The notes under the pieces were generated by a model. That model was not told where the DNA came from. It saw only the letters and a list, made by a program, of their open reading frames with translations, and did no database searches. A stretch of 64,000 bases of DNA. Origin: Peptococcaceae bacterium BRH_c4b (GTDB taxonomy: Bacteria; Bacillota; Desulfotomaculia; Desulfotomaculales; Desulfocucumaceae). A program made the position numbers and the translations under genes. The stretch lies in NCBI GenBank assembly GCA_000961595.1, contig LADO01000018.1, forward strand, positions 1-64,000, given 5' to 3'. This document shows positions 8,062 to 17,384 of the stretch, one piece after another. The first letter of the stretch is position 1; the number at the start of each line of letters is the position of its first letter.

Positions 8062-8307
8062 CTGGGAAAGAGAATTGAGAGAAAGAGGGTTTGGGAAGTA
8101 AGCTATGTTACAGCCTGGTAATCGGCTTTACAGCCCTCCGGTGCCCGCCAGGAATAAACGGCTTTAATGGGTATAGGTAATTACTATTCTTTTAGTAGCA
8201 TTTATGATATATTTCCGTTTTATTCGTCGGGGTTGTATAATTTAAGATGATTTTCGCGATCTCCGGCGGAGGGCGATGCAAGCGGCGGGGGATAGGGGTA
8301 AAGGTTA
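8062..8307 (+). other. hydE leader / intergenic region
   Basis: No gene. A TATAAT-like -10 lies at about 8235, without a convincing -35. The 40 nt before hydE are G-rich (AGCGGCGGGGGATAGGGG). I found no known riboswitch. Confidence 0.4.
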
Positions 8308-9354
8308 ATGAGCTATGAAAATGCACTGAAAAAAATTATTAAAGACGGAAAATCTGCGACTGTGGGGGACGTCACAGCCCTTTTGGGTGCGGATGCGAAA
8401 AAAAGGTCACTGCTGTATGAGCTGGCAGATTCCGTGAGGTCGGACTTCATGGGTGATGAGGTCCATGTAAGGGGAATTATAGAGTTTTCCAGTTTTTGTT
8501 CGGAAAATTGTCTGTATTGCGGACTGCGGGCTGGTAACAGGGTGTTGCAGCGCTACCGCATGGAGCCCGGGGAAATTATAGCCGCAGCCCGGGATGCGGC
8601 GGGGGTGGGGATAAAAACAATAGTATTACAGAGTGGGCAGGATGTATATTATACAGCGGATGTTTTAGCCCGGATTGTATCGGAAATAAAAAGCAGCCTG
8701 GATGTGGCTGTCACGCTGTCCCTGGGCCTTCGTCCCCGTGGTGATCTGGAAGTGTTCAGAAAGGCCGGGGCGGACAGGTATCTTTTAAAGCACGAAACGG
8801 CGGACCCCGTACTGTTTGCCTGGCTGCGCCCGGGAACCACATTGAAGGAGCGCCTAAATTGCATCTACACCCTCAAGGAGCTTGGCTACCAGGTGGGTTC
8901 GGGCAATATGGTGGGGTTGCCGGGCCAGACCATAGTAACGCTGGCCAGGGACATAGTACTTTTGCGGGACCTGAAAGTGGAGATGGCGGGTATCGGTCCT
9001 TTTGTGCCGAATCCGGATACCCCGCTGGGAAATAGCGTTGGGGGCGATGTTGAGGCCACCCTTACTGTTCTGGCGGTGGCCCGTCTTTTACTTCCCAGGC
9101 TGCACCTGCCGGCTACCACGTCCCTGGGAACAATACATAAGCAGGGGCGCAGGATGGCCCTGAAATGCGGGGCCAATGTTATCATGCCCAATGTCACTCC
9201 GTTGCAGTACCGGAGGAACTATGCCATCTATCCCGGCAAGGCAGGCAGGGAACTGGAACCAGGCGCTAACGTCAGGGAAATACAATATCTGCTGGAGGAT
9301 ATGGGCCGCCGGATGGGAGAGGGCTACGGCCACAGTCCGGATTATATGGCATAG
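8308..9354 (+). CDS. hydE: [FeFe]-hydrogenase H-cluster maturation radical SAM enzyme HydE
   Basis: 348 residues. A radical SAM enzyme that acts on the HydG-derived iron-CO-cyanide synthon while the 2Fe subcluster of the H-cluster is being built. The CxxxCxxC motif for the SAM-binding 4Fe-4S cluster is at Cys64, Cys68 and Cys71 (CSENCLYC). QSGQD, LLKHETAD and GNMVGLPGQT stretches are typical of HydE, and the length is normal. It heads the hydE-aspA-hydF-hydG unit. Hydrogenase structural genes are not in this window. BioB- and PylB-type proteins are related, but the neighbours and residues favour HydE. Confidence 0.95.
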   Translation: MSYENALKKIIKDGKSATVGDVTALLGADAKKRSLLYELADSVRSDFMGDEVHVRGIIEFSSFCSENCLYCGLRAGNRVLQRYRMEPGEIIAAARDAAGVGIKTIVLQSGQDVYYTADVLARIVSEIKSSLDVAVTLSLGLRPRGDLEVFRKAGADRYLLKHETADPVLFAWLRPGTTLKERLNCIYTLKELGYQVGSGNMVGLPGQTIVTLARDIVLLRDLKVEMAGIGPFVPNPDTPLGNSVGGDVEATLTVLAVARLLLPRLHLPATTSLGTIHKQGRRMALKCGANVIMPNVTPLQYRRNYAIYPGKAGRELEPGANVREIQYLLEDMGRRMGEGYGHSPDYMA

Positions 9355-9452
9355 GCCGGTCACTGCGGAGTTTATAAGCAAGAGACAAACCACCGCACAG
9401 AGAACGGGATGTTACTGAACATTGTAATTTATTAAAACGGAGGAATACCGCT

Positions 9453-10895
9453 ATGGGTTACCGCGTGGAAAATGATTTTCTGGGGGAGATGGAGGTTCCC
9501 GAAGGCGCTTATTACGGCATACATACCGCCAGGGCGGCGGATAATTTCAGGGTGTCGGGGATAATCGCGCATCCAGTTCTGATCAGGGCCATGGCCCGGG
9601 TAAAGCAGGCCGCGGCCAGAGCCAATGTGAAGGCGGGCCTGCTGGACCCGGCCATAGGTGGGGCCATCGAAGAGGTTGCGGCCGGGGTGGCCGGCGGTAA
9701 ACTGGCCGGGGAGTTTATGGTGGATGCTTTCCAGGGCGGGGCAGGAACCTCCACCAATATGAATCTAAACGAAGTTATCGCTAATATGGCGATCGAATTG
9801 CTGGGGGGCGCCCGGGGAGATTACAGCCTGGTACACCCCCTGGAGCACGTCAACCTTTCCCAGTCCACCAATGACGTATATCCAACCGCCCTCAGGGTGG
9901 CGGCCATAGGCATGGTGCTGGAGCTCAGCGAATCACTGGCGGCGCTGCAGTCAGCCCTGCAGGAAAAAGAAGCGGAATTCGCCGGTATTATAAAGTTGGG
10001 GCGCACAGAAATGCAGGATGCGGTACCCGTTACCCTGGGGCAGGAATTCAGCGCCTACGCCGAGGCCGTGGCCAGGGATCGCTGGCGGTTGTACAAAGTG
10101 GAGGAGAGGTTGCGCCAGGTAAATATTGGCGGCACTGCGGTGGGCACCGGTCTTAATGCCGATATCAGATACATATATACGGTAACAGAGGAATTGCGGG
10201 AAATCACAGGCTACGGATTGTCCCGGGCAGAAAATACGGTGGACGTTACCCAGAACGCCGATGTTTTTGTGGAGGTCTCCGGACTATTAAAGGCGGCGGC
10301 GGTTAACCTGGCCAAGATCGCGGGGGATCTCAGGCTGATGTCGTCCGGCCCACGGGGGGGACTGGCGGAAATTAGACTGCCCCAATGCCAGGCGGGTTCA
10401 TCCATCATGCCGGGGAAGGTAAACCCGGTGATACCGGAGATGGTCACCCAGGTAGCCTATCAAGTAATGGGCAACGACCAGGTAATAGCCTGTGCCGCTG
10501 CCTCCGGCCAGCTTGAGCTTAACGCCTTTTTGCCCCTCATAGCCCATAACCTGCTGCAGTCATTGGAATTACTCAACAAAGCGGCGGTTATCTTCGACGC
10601 AAGGTGTATCCGGGGGATTAAAGCTGACAGGGAGAAGTGCGGGGGCTGGCTTGAAAACAGTTACGGTTTTATGACCGCCCTGGTGCCGTATCTTGGTTAT
10701 GACCGGGCCTCCGGATTGGTGAAAAAGGCGGCGGCCGGGGGAAAACAACTCAGGCAATTAATCCTGGATGAGAAGCTGTTCACGCTGGAGGAACTGGATG
10801 AAATCTTTTCTCCCGGCCGGCTGACCAGGCCGGGAGTTGCGGCTGAATTTTTAAAGAAAGCTGGTGATAGCCATGGGGGCGGGAACCATGAATGA
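9453..10895 (+). CDS. aspA: Aspartate ammonia-lyase
   Basis: 480 residues with a GGAGG site before the ATG. It belongs to the fumarase/aspartase superfamily and interconverts aspartate with fumarate plus ammonium. The superfamily signature GSSIMPGKVNP is at about residue 315. An STND stretch (about 138) and GRTEMQDAVPVTLGQE are present, and the length is normal. Its place between hydE and hydF, with an end that overlaps the start of hydF, puts it in the same transcript as the hydrogenase maturation genes. From that context it may supply ammonium for the dithiomethylamine bridge of the H-cluster. That role is inferred, not shown by the sequence. Confidence 0.93.
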   Translation: MGYRVENDFLGEMEVPEGAYYGIHTARAADNFRVSGIIAHPVLIRAMARVKQAAARANVKAGLLDPAIGGAIEEVAAGVAGGKLAGEFMVDAFQGGAGTSTNMNLNEVIANMAIELLGGARGDYSLVHPLEHVNLSQSTNDVYPTALRVAAIGMVLELSESLAALQSALQEKEAEFAGIIKLGRTEMQDAVPVTLGQEFSAYAEAVARDRWRLYKVEERLRQVNIGGTAVGTGLNADIRYIYTVTEELREITGYGLSRAENTVDVTQNADVFVEVSGLLKAAAVNLAKIAGDLRLMSSGPRGGLAEIRLPQCQAGSSIMPGKVNPVIPEMVTQVAYQVMGNDQVIACAAASGQLELNAFLPLIAHNLLQSLELLNKAAVIFDARCIRGIKADREKCGGWLENSYGFMTALVPYLGYDRASGLVKKAAAGGKQLRQLILDEKLFTLEELDEIFSPGRLTRPGVAAEFLKKAGDSHGGGNHE

Positions 10896-12111
10896 CACGC
10901 CCCGGGGCAGCAGGTTGCACATAGCCATCTTTGGGCGCAGGAATGCTGGTAAATCGAGTCTCATCAACGCTCTTACCAGGCAAGAAACTGCCATCGTATC
11001 CCCTGTGCCCGGCACCACCACCGACCCGGTGTTCAAATCGATGGAGATTTTGCCTGTGGGACCGGTGGTGGTCATTGATACGGCGGGTATAGATGATGTT
11101 GGGGAGCTGGGTGAGCTAAGGGTTAAAAAGACACTGGACGTACTGCACAAGTCTGATTTGATACTCCTGGTGATTGATCCCGGCCAGGGTGCCGGCCCTT
11201 ACGAAAAGGACTTGCTGGACAGTGCCCGGGAGCAGGGTGTGCCGGTGGTGGGGGTTATAAATAAAATTGACCTCCAGCCGGAACTGAGCCCCGTGGAACT
11301 GGAGGAGACCCTGGGCTCTGTCCTGGTACCGGTTAGCGCCGTTACCGGGGAGGGCATTGAGAGGTTGATAAGGGAGATCATCAAATCAGTCCCCCGTGAC
11401 TGGTCCGCTCCCACTATCATGGGTGACTTGATTAGCCCGGGGGACACAGTGGTGCTGGTGGTGCCAATAGACCTGGCGGCGCCGAAGGGAAGGCTTATTC
11501 TGCCTCAGGTGCAGACCATCAGGGATATTCTGGACAATGACGCCTGTGCCCTGGTGGTTAAGGAGAGGGAACTAAAAAAAGCCCTGGCCAGCCTAACAGG
11601 CAGTCCTAAAATTGTAGTGACTGATTCCCAGGCCTTTTTGAAGGTGGATGCGGATACTCCCAGGGATATAGCGCTGACCTCCTTTTCCATTCTATTTGCC
11701 CGTTACAAGGGGAATCTGGAAACACTGGTGACGGGAGCCCTGGCGGTGGACAAGTTAAGGCCCGGGGACAGGGTGCTTATCTCGGAGGCCTGCACTCACC
11801 ACAGGGTGGCGGACGATATAGGTACGGTAAAAATACCCCGCTGGCTGCGCCAAAGGGTGGGGGGAGAACTCTCCTTTGAGTGGTCCAGCGGCATTGATCT
11901 GCCGGGTGATTTGCAGCAGTATAAACTGATTGTGCACTGCGGCGCCTGTATGATCAACCGCAAGGAGATGCTGCACAGGCAGATGCAGGCTGCTGCCGCC
12001 GGGGTGCCGGTGGTGAATTACGGGGTGCTGATAGCCTATCTGCACGGCATATTAAGGAGGGCGCTGTCGCCCTTTCCGTCTGCCTTTCGCCTTCTCGAAG
12101 ACGCAAGGTGA
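10888..12111 (+). CDS. hydF: [FeFe]-hydrogenase maturation GTPase / scaffold HydF
   Basis: 407 residues from the ATG at 10888, which gives the usual N-terminus (MNDTPRGSRLHIAIFGRRN). The frame is open upstream to a GTG at 10864. It overlaps the end of aspA by 8 bp. An Era-type GTPase domain has a P-loop GRRNAGKSS at about 16-24, DTAGI, and NKID. The C-terminal cluster-binding domain has Cys302 (CTHHR) and the HCGAC pair, Cys351 and Cys354. It is the scaffold on which the 2Fe subcluster is assembled before transfer to apo-hydrogenase. Confidence 0.95.
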   Translation: MNDTPRGSRLHIAIFGRRNAGKSSLINALTRQETAIVSPVPGTTTDPVFKSMEILPVGPVVVIDTAGIDDVGELGELRVKKTLDVLHKSDLILLVIDPGQGAGPYEKDLLDSAREQGVPVVGVINKIDLQPELSPVELEETLGSVLVPVSAVTGEGIERLIREIIKSVPRDWSAPTIMGDLISPGDTVVLVVPIDLAAPKGRLILPQVQTIRDILDNDACALVVKERELKKALASLTGSPKIVVTDSQAFLKVDADTPRDIALTSFSILFARYKGNLETLVTGALAVDKLRPGDRVLISEACTHHRVADDIGTVKIPRWLRQRVGGELSFEWSSGIDLPGDLQQYKLIVHCGACMINRKEMLHRQMQAAAAGVPVVNYGVLIAYLHGILRRALSPFPSAFRLLEDAR

Positions 12112-12179
12112 TAGATGTTGCGGCTACAAACATAAAAGGGGGTAGAGAACGGCTCGGTTATGCGGTGAGCCGGGGTAAG

Positions 12180-13595
12180 ATGAAAAACAATTATGCAACT
12201 GATTATATCAATGACCAGGAGATCAATAGTCTGCTGGAAAGGAGTGTCGGGGCGACCAGAGAGGAAGTTAAAGCTATCATAGCCAGGGCGGGGGATGCAA
12301 AAGGACTTACTCCAGCTGAAGCGGCGGTGCTGCTGAACGTGGAGGATGAATTCCTGCTGGAGAGTATGTATGACACCGCCCGTTTCCTGAAGGAAAAGAT
12401 TTACGGCCGCCGGCTGGTGTTTTTTGCCCCGTTATATCTTAGTAACCACTGCGTCAACAATTGCGTGTATTGTGGCTATCGCTGCAGCAATGGCGGCATG
12501 GCCAGGCGTCGCCTGACCATGCCGGAAATAGAAGAGGAAATTAGAATACTGGAATCCCTGGGGCACAAGCGGCTGGCCGTGGAGTGCGGCGAACATTCCG
12601 CTGAGTGCCCCCTGGAATATGTACTGGAGGCCATCAAAACAATATACTCGGTCAAGGAGAAAAACGGGGATATTCGCCGGGTAAACATAAACATAGCCGC
12701 CGCCAGTGTGGCAGACTACCGCAAACTGAAAGACGCCGGTATCGGTACCTACATACTGTTTCAAGAGACCTATTACCGGGATACGTATAGGGCCATGCAC
12801 CCGCAGGGACCCAAATCCGACTACGATTATCACCTTACCGCCATGGACAGGGCCATGGAAGCTGGTATAGATGATGTGGGTATCGGTGTGCTTTACGGTC
12901 TCTATGATTATAAATACGAAGTCCTGGCCACCCTGATGCACGCCCTGCACCTGGAGGAAAAATTTGGCGTTGGCCCCCACACCATTTCAGTACCGCGTAT
13001 GAGGCCGGCGGATGGGGTAACCATGGGAAATTTCCCTCACCTGGTTCCGGATGGTGATTTCAAAAAACTTATCGCCGTGCTCAGACTGGCAGTGCCCTAC
13101 ACGGGAATGATACTTTCCACCAGGGAGAGAGCGGATTTCAGGGATGAGCTTTTGTCGGTGGGTATTTCCCAGCTTAGCGCCGGATCTTGCACCGGTGTGG
13201 GGGGATACAAAGAGGAATACGGTGGTGCACACCGCAGCGGGGTAAGCACGGCCCAATTCAACGTGGAAGACCACCGCAGTCCTGACGAGGTAGTGCAGAG
13301 CGTCTGTTCTTCCGGGTATATCCCAAGTTTCTGCACCGCCTGCTACCGCCAGGGACGCACCGGGGACAGGTTTATGGCGCTGGCGAAGTCAGGCCGGATA
13401 GGCGACATCTGCCAGCCCAACGCCATACTCACCTTCAAGGAGTATCTGGTGGACTACGCCTCACAGGACACCCGGGAGGCCGGGGAAAGGACGATTAAAG
13501 AACATCTCACACAGATATCCACCCCTGCCGTGCGCAGGGAAACTGAAGCGAGGGTTGAAAGGATAACGGGTGGCGAAAGGGATCTGTATTTCTAA
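12180..13595 (+). CDS. hydG: [FeFe]-hydrogenase maturation tyrosine lyase HydG
   Basis: 471 residues from the ATG at 12180, matching the usual HydG length. The frame is open back to a GTG at 12108 that overlaps the hydF stop, so a longer start is possible. It is a radical SAM enzyme that cleaves tyrosine to p-cresol and gives the CO and cyanide ligands as an Fe(CO)2(CN) synthon. SAM-cluster cysteines are Cys91, Cys95 and Cys98 (CVNNCVYC). The C-terminal dangler-iron 4Fe-4S cluster is marked by CTACYRQGRTG (Cys385, Cys388). ThiH shares the fold but lacks this C-terminal pattern. It is the last gene of the maturation unit. Confidence 0.95.
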   Translation: MKNNYATDYINDQEINSLLERSVGATREEVKAIIARAGDAKGLTPAEAAVLLNVEDEFLLESMYDTARFLKEKIYGRRLVFFAPLYLSNHCVNNCVYCGYRCSNGGMARRRLTMPEIEEEIRILESLGHKRLAVECGEHSAECPLEYVLEAIKTIYSVKEKNGDIRRVNINIAAASVADYRKLKDAGIGTYILFQETYYRDTYRAMHPQGPKSDYDYHLTAMDRAMEAGIDDVGIGVLYGLYDYKYEVLATLMHALHLEEKFGVGPHTISVPRMRPADGVTMGNFPHLVPDGDFKKLIAVLRLAVPYTGMILSTRERADFRDELLSVGISQLSAGSCTGVGGYKEEYGGAHRSGVSTAQFNVEDHRSPDEVVQSVCSSGYIPSFCTACYRQGRTGDRFMALAKSGRIGDICQPNAILTFKEYLVDYASQDTREAGERTIKEHLTQISTPAVRRETEARVERITGGERDLYF

Positions 13596-13720
13596 GAACT
13601 TGCTTGGCTCATGAGCCAAGGGGTAGGGCCATCGACTATCAGGGCTTACAAAAACGGCAAACAATGAGCTATATTTCTGGATATCGGTCAATACCAAAGG
13701 GAGGCCTTTTATAGTAATCT

Positions 13721-13755
13721 GCACGGGTAAATCAAAAGCCCGTGCATTTTTGTTT
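13721..13755 (+). terminator. Terminator of the hyd maturation unit
   Basis: A 7-bp GC-rich stem (13721-13727 with 13739-13745) is followed by ATTTTTGTTT. An 18-bp perfect palindrome (13603-13620) lies just after hydG. Confidence 0.8.
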
Positions 13756-13857
13756 CTATATAACAGGCATGGAAGACAAAGATCGGGTGGATAACCGTGG
13801 CGCCTCCGGCATAATTTACCATAACAGCAAATATAAATATTGCGAGGAGTGACTGTA

Positions 13858-14895
13858 ATGGACTGTGTACCGCTGACTGCCGGCCGGGTGGCCGGTGGAG
13901 TGCATCAATTGGAGGAAATACTGGCGGTGCTGCCACGGAATCTGCGCGCGATTATATCTTCCCTGCCCGGGGACATGCTGGGCTGCCTGGAGGAAATCCG
14001 CGTCCGGCGCAACCGGCCGCTGGTTCTGGTACTGGGTGGCTGCAACCGGTTTATCGACCGGCAGGGTGTCCCGGTTGAAAAATGCCATAACCCATACAAT
14101 GTTTCTGGAGAGGATATGGACAGGACGCTGCAAATGGTCAGCGGCTCGTCCATGTACGCACTGGAGGAGGAACTGAGAAACGGTTTTGTTACCATACCCG
14201 GCGGGCACAGGGTCGGCATTACCGGCAGGGTGGTGATGGACGGGGGAAAGATCAAGACCGTCAAATACATTGCGGGCATTAATATTCGCGTTTCCAGGGA
14301 GGTGCCCGGGGCAGCCGACCCGGTTTTGCCTCACATTATACGCCGGGAGGAGGGAACGGTGCTGCACACCATGATTTTTTCCCCTCCCGGCTGCGGCAAA
14401 ACAACAGTATTGAGGGATATCATCAGACAAATCAGCAGCGGGATACCGGCAATGGGATTTAGAGGTATCAATGTGGGGCTGGTGGACGAGCGTTCTGAAC
14501 TGGCTGGTTGTTACCGTGGCGTACCAACTATGGATGTGGGGATTAATACGGACGTGCTGGACGGCTGCCCCAAGGCGGAAGGCATGGTAATGCTGCTCCG
14601 TTCCATGGCACCCCGGGTAATCGCCACCGATGAAATAGGTAAAAGAGAAGATATATCCGCCCTGGAAGAGGTTTTAAACGCCGGGGTGAAGGTAATTTTT
14701 ACGGTGCACGGATCTTCCGTTGAAGAACTATCCGCCAGGCCGGCCCTAAATTACCTGTTTAAACTGGGCATGGTTGAAAAATACATTAAACTCGGCAGGT
14801 CCGGGGGGGTGGGAACGGTGGAAAAAGTATTTAACCGGGTAAATATCCCCGTGCCGGAGGTGGGAAAATGCTTAAGCTTGCGGGAGCACTATTGA
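13858..14895 (+). CDS. spoIIIAA: Stage III sporulation ATPase SpoIIIAA
   Basis: 345 residues from the ATG at 13858, chosen because a GAGGAG site lies 8 nt upstream and would be inside the gene if an earlier start were used. It is the cytosolic ATPase of the SpoIIIA-SpoIIQ channel that links mother cell and forespore. The Walker A motif is GCGKTT (Gly178-Thr183), the Walker B-like region is RVIATDEIGKRED, and the family GGHRVGITGRV stretch is present. First of eight genes in order AA-AH, with a 28-bp overlap into spoIIIAB. Expression is probably sigma-E dependent, as in Bacillus. I did not identify a clear sigma-E promoter. Confidence 0.95.
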   Translation: MDCVPLTAGRVAGGVHQLEEILAVLPRNLRAIISSLPGDMLGCLEEIRVRRNRPLVLVLGGCNRFIDRQGVPVEKCHNPYNVSGEDMDRTLQMVSGSSMYALEEELRNGFVTIPGGHRVGITGRVVMDGGKIKTVKYIAGINIRVSREVPGAADPVLPHIIRREEGTVLHTMIFSPPGCGKTTVLRDIIRQISSGIPAMGFRGINVGLVDERSELAGCYRGVPTMDVGINTDVLDGCPKAEGMVMLLRSMAPRVIATDEIGKREDISALEEVLNAGVKVIFTVHGSSVEELSARPALNYLFKLGMVEKYIKLGRSGGVGTVEKVFNRVNIPVPEVGKCLSLREHY

Positions 14896-15386
14896 TCATT
14901 GTGGCCGGCGGCGCGGCCGGAATAATCAGGGCCAGGGAATATATGCGCCGGCCCGGTGAACTGAAGTCTATACTGGCTTCCCTGCAGATGCTGGAAACGG
15001 AGATAACCTATGCTGCCACACCTCTGGCTGAGGCGCTGGAAAGGGTTGCGGCGGCAGGCGGGCGGGAAATGGGGGGGCTGTTTGCCGGGGCAGCGGCTGA
15101 GCTGCGGGCCATGAGTGGCTGTACAGCCGCCGAAGCCTGGCAAAAATCGCTGCAAAGCTTTTACCCTGCCAGCGCCCTGAGGGAGAGCGACCTGTCCATT
15201 TTATACAATTTGGGTAGCGCTCTGGGTATATCAGACCGTCAGGATCAGAGCAAGCACCTGCGGCTGGCTTCAGAGCAGTTAAAGCTGGAAGCCGCCAGGG
15301 CCGGGGATGAGGCCACCAGAAACGTAAAGATGTGGAATTGCATGGGTTTTTGCGGGGCTGCGGCGCTGGTATTTCTTATTTATTAA
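14868..15386 (+). CDS. spoIIIAB: Stage III sporulation protein SpoIIIAB
   Basis: 172 residues, with GGAGGTG inside the end of spoIIIAA. It has an N-terminal membrane anchor (residues 4-20), a helical soluble domain with the family EITYAATPLAEALE stretch, and a hydrophobic C-terminus (GAAALVFLIY). This resembles GspF-type secretion proteins in architecture. It overlaps spoIIIAA and is probably translationally coupled. Confidence 0.93.
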   Translation: MLKLAGALLIIVAGGAAGIIRAREYMRRPGELKSILASLQMLETEITYAATPLAEALERVAAAGGREMGGLFAGAAAELRAMSGCTAAEAWQKSLQSFYPASALRESDLSILYNLGSALGISDRQDQSKHLRLASEQLKLEAARAGDEATRNVKMWNCMGFCGAAALVFLIY

Positions 15387-15407
15387 TCGTTTAAGGAGGG
15401 AAAATCA

Positions 15408-15608
15408 TTGGGGGATATAGACCTTATTTTTAAAATTGCGGGAGTGGGCATATTGGTGGCCGCCGCCCACTGGGTGCTGAAGAGTTCGGGTAAGGAGGAT
15501 TATGCTTTTATCACCACGGTGGGAGGGGTGGCGGTGGTTCTGGTCTGGGTTATACAGCAACTGGGAACCCTATTTGACCAGGTTAAATCAGTGTTCAAAC
15601 TTTTCTGA
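15408..15608 (+). CDS. spoIIIAC: Stage III sporulation protein SpoIIIAC
   Basis: 66 residues from TTG after AAGGAGGG. It is a small protein with two membrane helices (residues 6-25 and 34-57) and the typical DLIFKIAGVGI start. It is thought to be an export-gate or channel base component with SpoIIIAD. An unusual 149-bp gap separates it from spoIIIAD. Confidence 0.93.
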   Translation: MGDIDLIFKIAGVGILVAAAHWVLKSSGKEDYAFITTVGGVAVVLVWVIQQLGTLFDQVKSVFKLF

Positions 15609-15682
15609 GCTACAGGCAAATAACTACACTCTTTTGCAGCATTCGTCATGAATGACTTGCGGGGCGGTGCCGGGAGCATTTT

Positions 15683-15711
15683 GTGCGCTGGAGAGCGATA
15701 TGGTAGCGCAC
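15683..15711 (+). other. Hairpin in the spoIIIAC-spoIIIAD gap
   Basis: A 7-bp GC-rich inverted repeat (15683-15689 with 15705-15711) lies in a 149-bp gap (15609-15757) without a gene, inside an operon that is otherwise overlapping or nearly so. A smaller CATTC/GAATG hairpin is at about 15642. Confidence 0.5.
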
Positions 15712-15757
15712 AGTTGCTGTATACTCATCAATTAGTCCATAAAGAGGGGGTGACGCC

Positions 15758-16144
15758 TTGGAGATTATACAAATTGTCGGGCTTGGCATAGTAGCCACTG
15801 TGCTGGCGGTGGTGTTGCGCCACAACAAGCCTGAAATGGCAGTATTCCTCAGCATTTCGGTGGGTGTCATGCTCTTCTTGCTAATGCTGGGCAAAATAGG
15901 GGCGGTCATCGATGTGCTAAAAGAGCTTTCGGCCAGGGCGAACCTCAGTATGGTATACCTGGGCACTATACTTAAAATAGTGGGCATTGCCTATGTTGCA
16001 GACTTCGGCTCCCAGATTTGCCGTGATGCCGGGGAGGGCGCGGTAGCTTCAAAAATTGAATTTGCGGCCAAAATTCTGGTGCTGGTGCTGGCGGTACCCA
16101 TAGTGGTAGCAGTTCTTAACTCTTTGCTGAAACTGGTTCCGTGA
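15758..16144 (+). CDS. spoIIIAD: Stage III sporulation protein SpoIIIAD
   Basis: 128 residues from TTG with an AGAGGGGGTG site. It has three to four membrane segments and the family start EIIQIVGLGIVATVL. The YVADFGSQICRDAGEGAVASK stretch is typical. It is the channel partner of SpoIIIAC. Confidence 0.93.
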   Translation: MEIIQIVGLGIVATVLAVVLRHNKPEMAVFLSISVGVMLFLLMLGKIGAVIDVLKELSARANLSMVYLGTILKIVGIAYVADFGSQICRDAGEGAVASKIEFAAKILVLVLAVPIVVAVLNSLLKLVP

Positions 16145-16154
16145 GGTGATGGGC

Positions 16155-17330
16155 ATGACCCGCTTAACATTATTATTATTTCTAGCAGCACTGCTTTTCT
16201 TGATCCCTGGACAGGCCATGGCAGAAACAGAGCAGCCCGTTCCGGCGCCTGGGCTGGATGAACAGATGCATAAACTGGACATGGAGGAGATAGACAGATT
16301 TATCAATTCTATGGATGAGGAAACCCAAAAGTCAATACCAGGGGGTTTCAGTGAAATAGTATCCAAACTGGTGCACAGAGATTTTGACTGGAAGCCCGCT
16401 GACGTGTTCCGAAGTATTATGGCCGGCTTCTTCCGGGAAATTGTAGCTAATTCGGCACTGCTGGGCAAGCTGGTGGTCCTGGCCATAATTTGTGCCGTGC
16501 TGCAAAACCTCTCTTCCGCTTTTGAGCGGGGTGGGGCCGGGCAGCTAACTTATATGGTGACATATCTGGTGCTGGTAGTCCTGGCCATGGGGTCTTTTGC
16601 CCTGGCGGTGAACGCCAGCCGGGAAGTGGTGGACAAGATGGTTACCTTTATGCAGGCGCTGCTGCCGGTTTTGCTGACACTGCTGGTGGCGGTGGGGGGA
16701 TTTGCCTCGGCGGCTATTTTTCAGCCGGTGCTCTTTGTTAGCCTCACTGTTATCGGAACGCTGATTAAAAACATCGTTCTCCCACTGATTTTTTTGGCCG
16801 CTGTGCTGGGCATCGCGGGGAACCTTTCACCCAGGCTAAAATTGTCCAACATGGCCGGGCTGCTGAAAACTGTGGCCATGGGTATACTCGGCATATTTAC
16901 CACCGTTTTCCTGGGGCTGCTGGCCATTCAGGGTGTAGCCGGGGCGGTGGGTGACGGCGTGACTTTGAGAGTAATCAAATTTTCCACCGACGCTTTCATC
17001 CCCGTGGTGGGAGGCATGTTTTCCGACGCCCTGGAGGCCATAGTCAGTTCCTCCCTGTTGATTAAGAATGCCGTGGGTATAGCCGGGGTGGTGGTGGTAG
17101 TAATGTTGATGGCACTGCCGCTGCTGAAAATTCTGTGCCTGGCCTTTATCTACAAGTTGGCCGGGGCCATGATTCAGCCGGTGGGGGACGGGCAGGTGGT
17201 GGATTGCCTGAATGACCTGGGCAGCAGCCTTATTTCAGTATTTGCCGCAGTGTCGGTGGTGGGGCTCATGTTCTTTTTTGCCATCACCGTGGTGGTGGCG
17301 GTGGGCAATTTTACTGTTATGTTGAGATAA
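16155..17330 (+). CDS. spoIIIAE: Stage III sporulation protein SpoIIIAE
   Basis: 391 residues from the ATG at 16155, chosen because a GAGGTGAT site precedes it and it gives a clean signal peptide (hydrophobic 5-18, cleavage after about Ala-Met-Ala). An N-terminal extracytoplasmic helical region is followed by about seven membrane segments in the C-terminal 280 residues. It is a polytopic component of the mother cell-to-forespore feeding channel. The length is normal. Confidence 0.93.
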   Translation: MTRLTLLLFLAALLFLIPGQAMAETEQPVPAPGLDEQMHKLDMEEIDRFINSMDEETQKSIPGGFSEIVSKLVHRDFDWKPADVFRSIMAGFFREIVANSALLGKLVVLAIICAVLQNLSSAFERGGAGQLTYMVTYLVLVVLAMGSFALAVNASREVVDKMVTFMQALLPVLLTLLVAVGGFASAAIFQPVLFVSLTVIGTLIKNIVLPLIFLAAVLGIAGNLSPRLKLSNMAGLLKTVAMGILGIFTTVFLGLLAIQGVAGAVGDGVTLRVIKFSTDAFIPVVGGMFSDALEAIVSSSLLIKNAVGIAGVVVVVMLMALPLLKILCLAFIYKLAGAMIQPVGDGQVVDCLNDLGSSLISVFAAVSVVGLMFFFAITVVVAVGNFTVMLR

Positions 17331-17384
17331 CGCACAAAATCCTGTTTCAGCATAGCTGAGATATAGCCGGGGTGGTGATACAGG

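Noticed and set aside
8062-8307. Riboswitch before hydE
   Set aside because: I could not match any known aptamer consensus.
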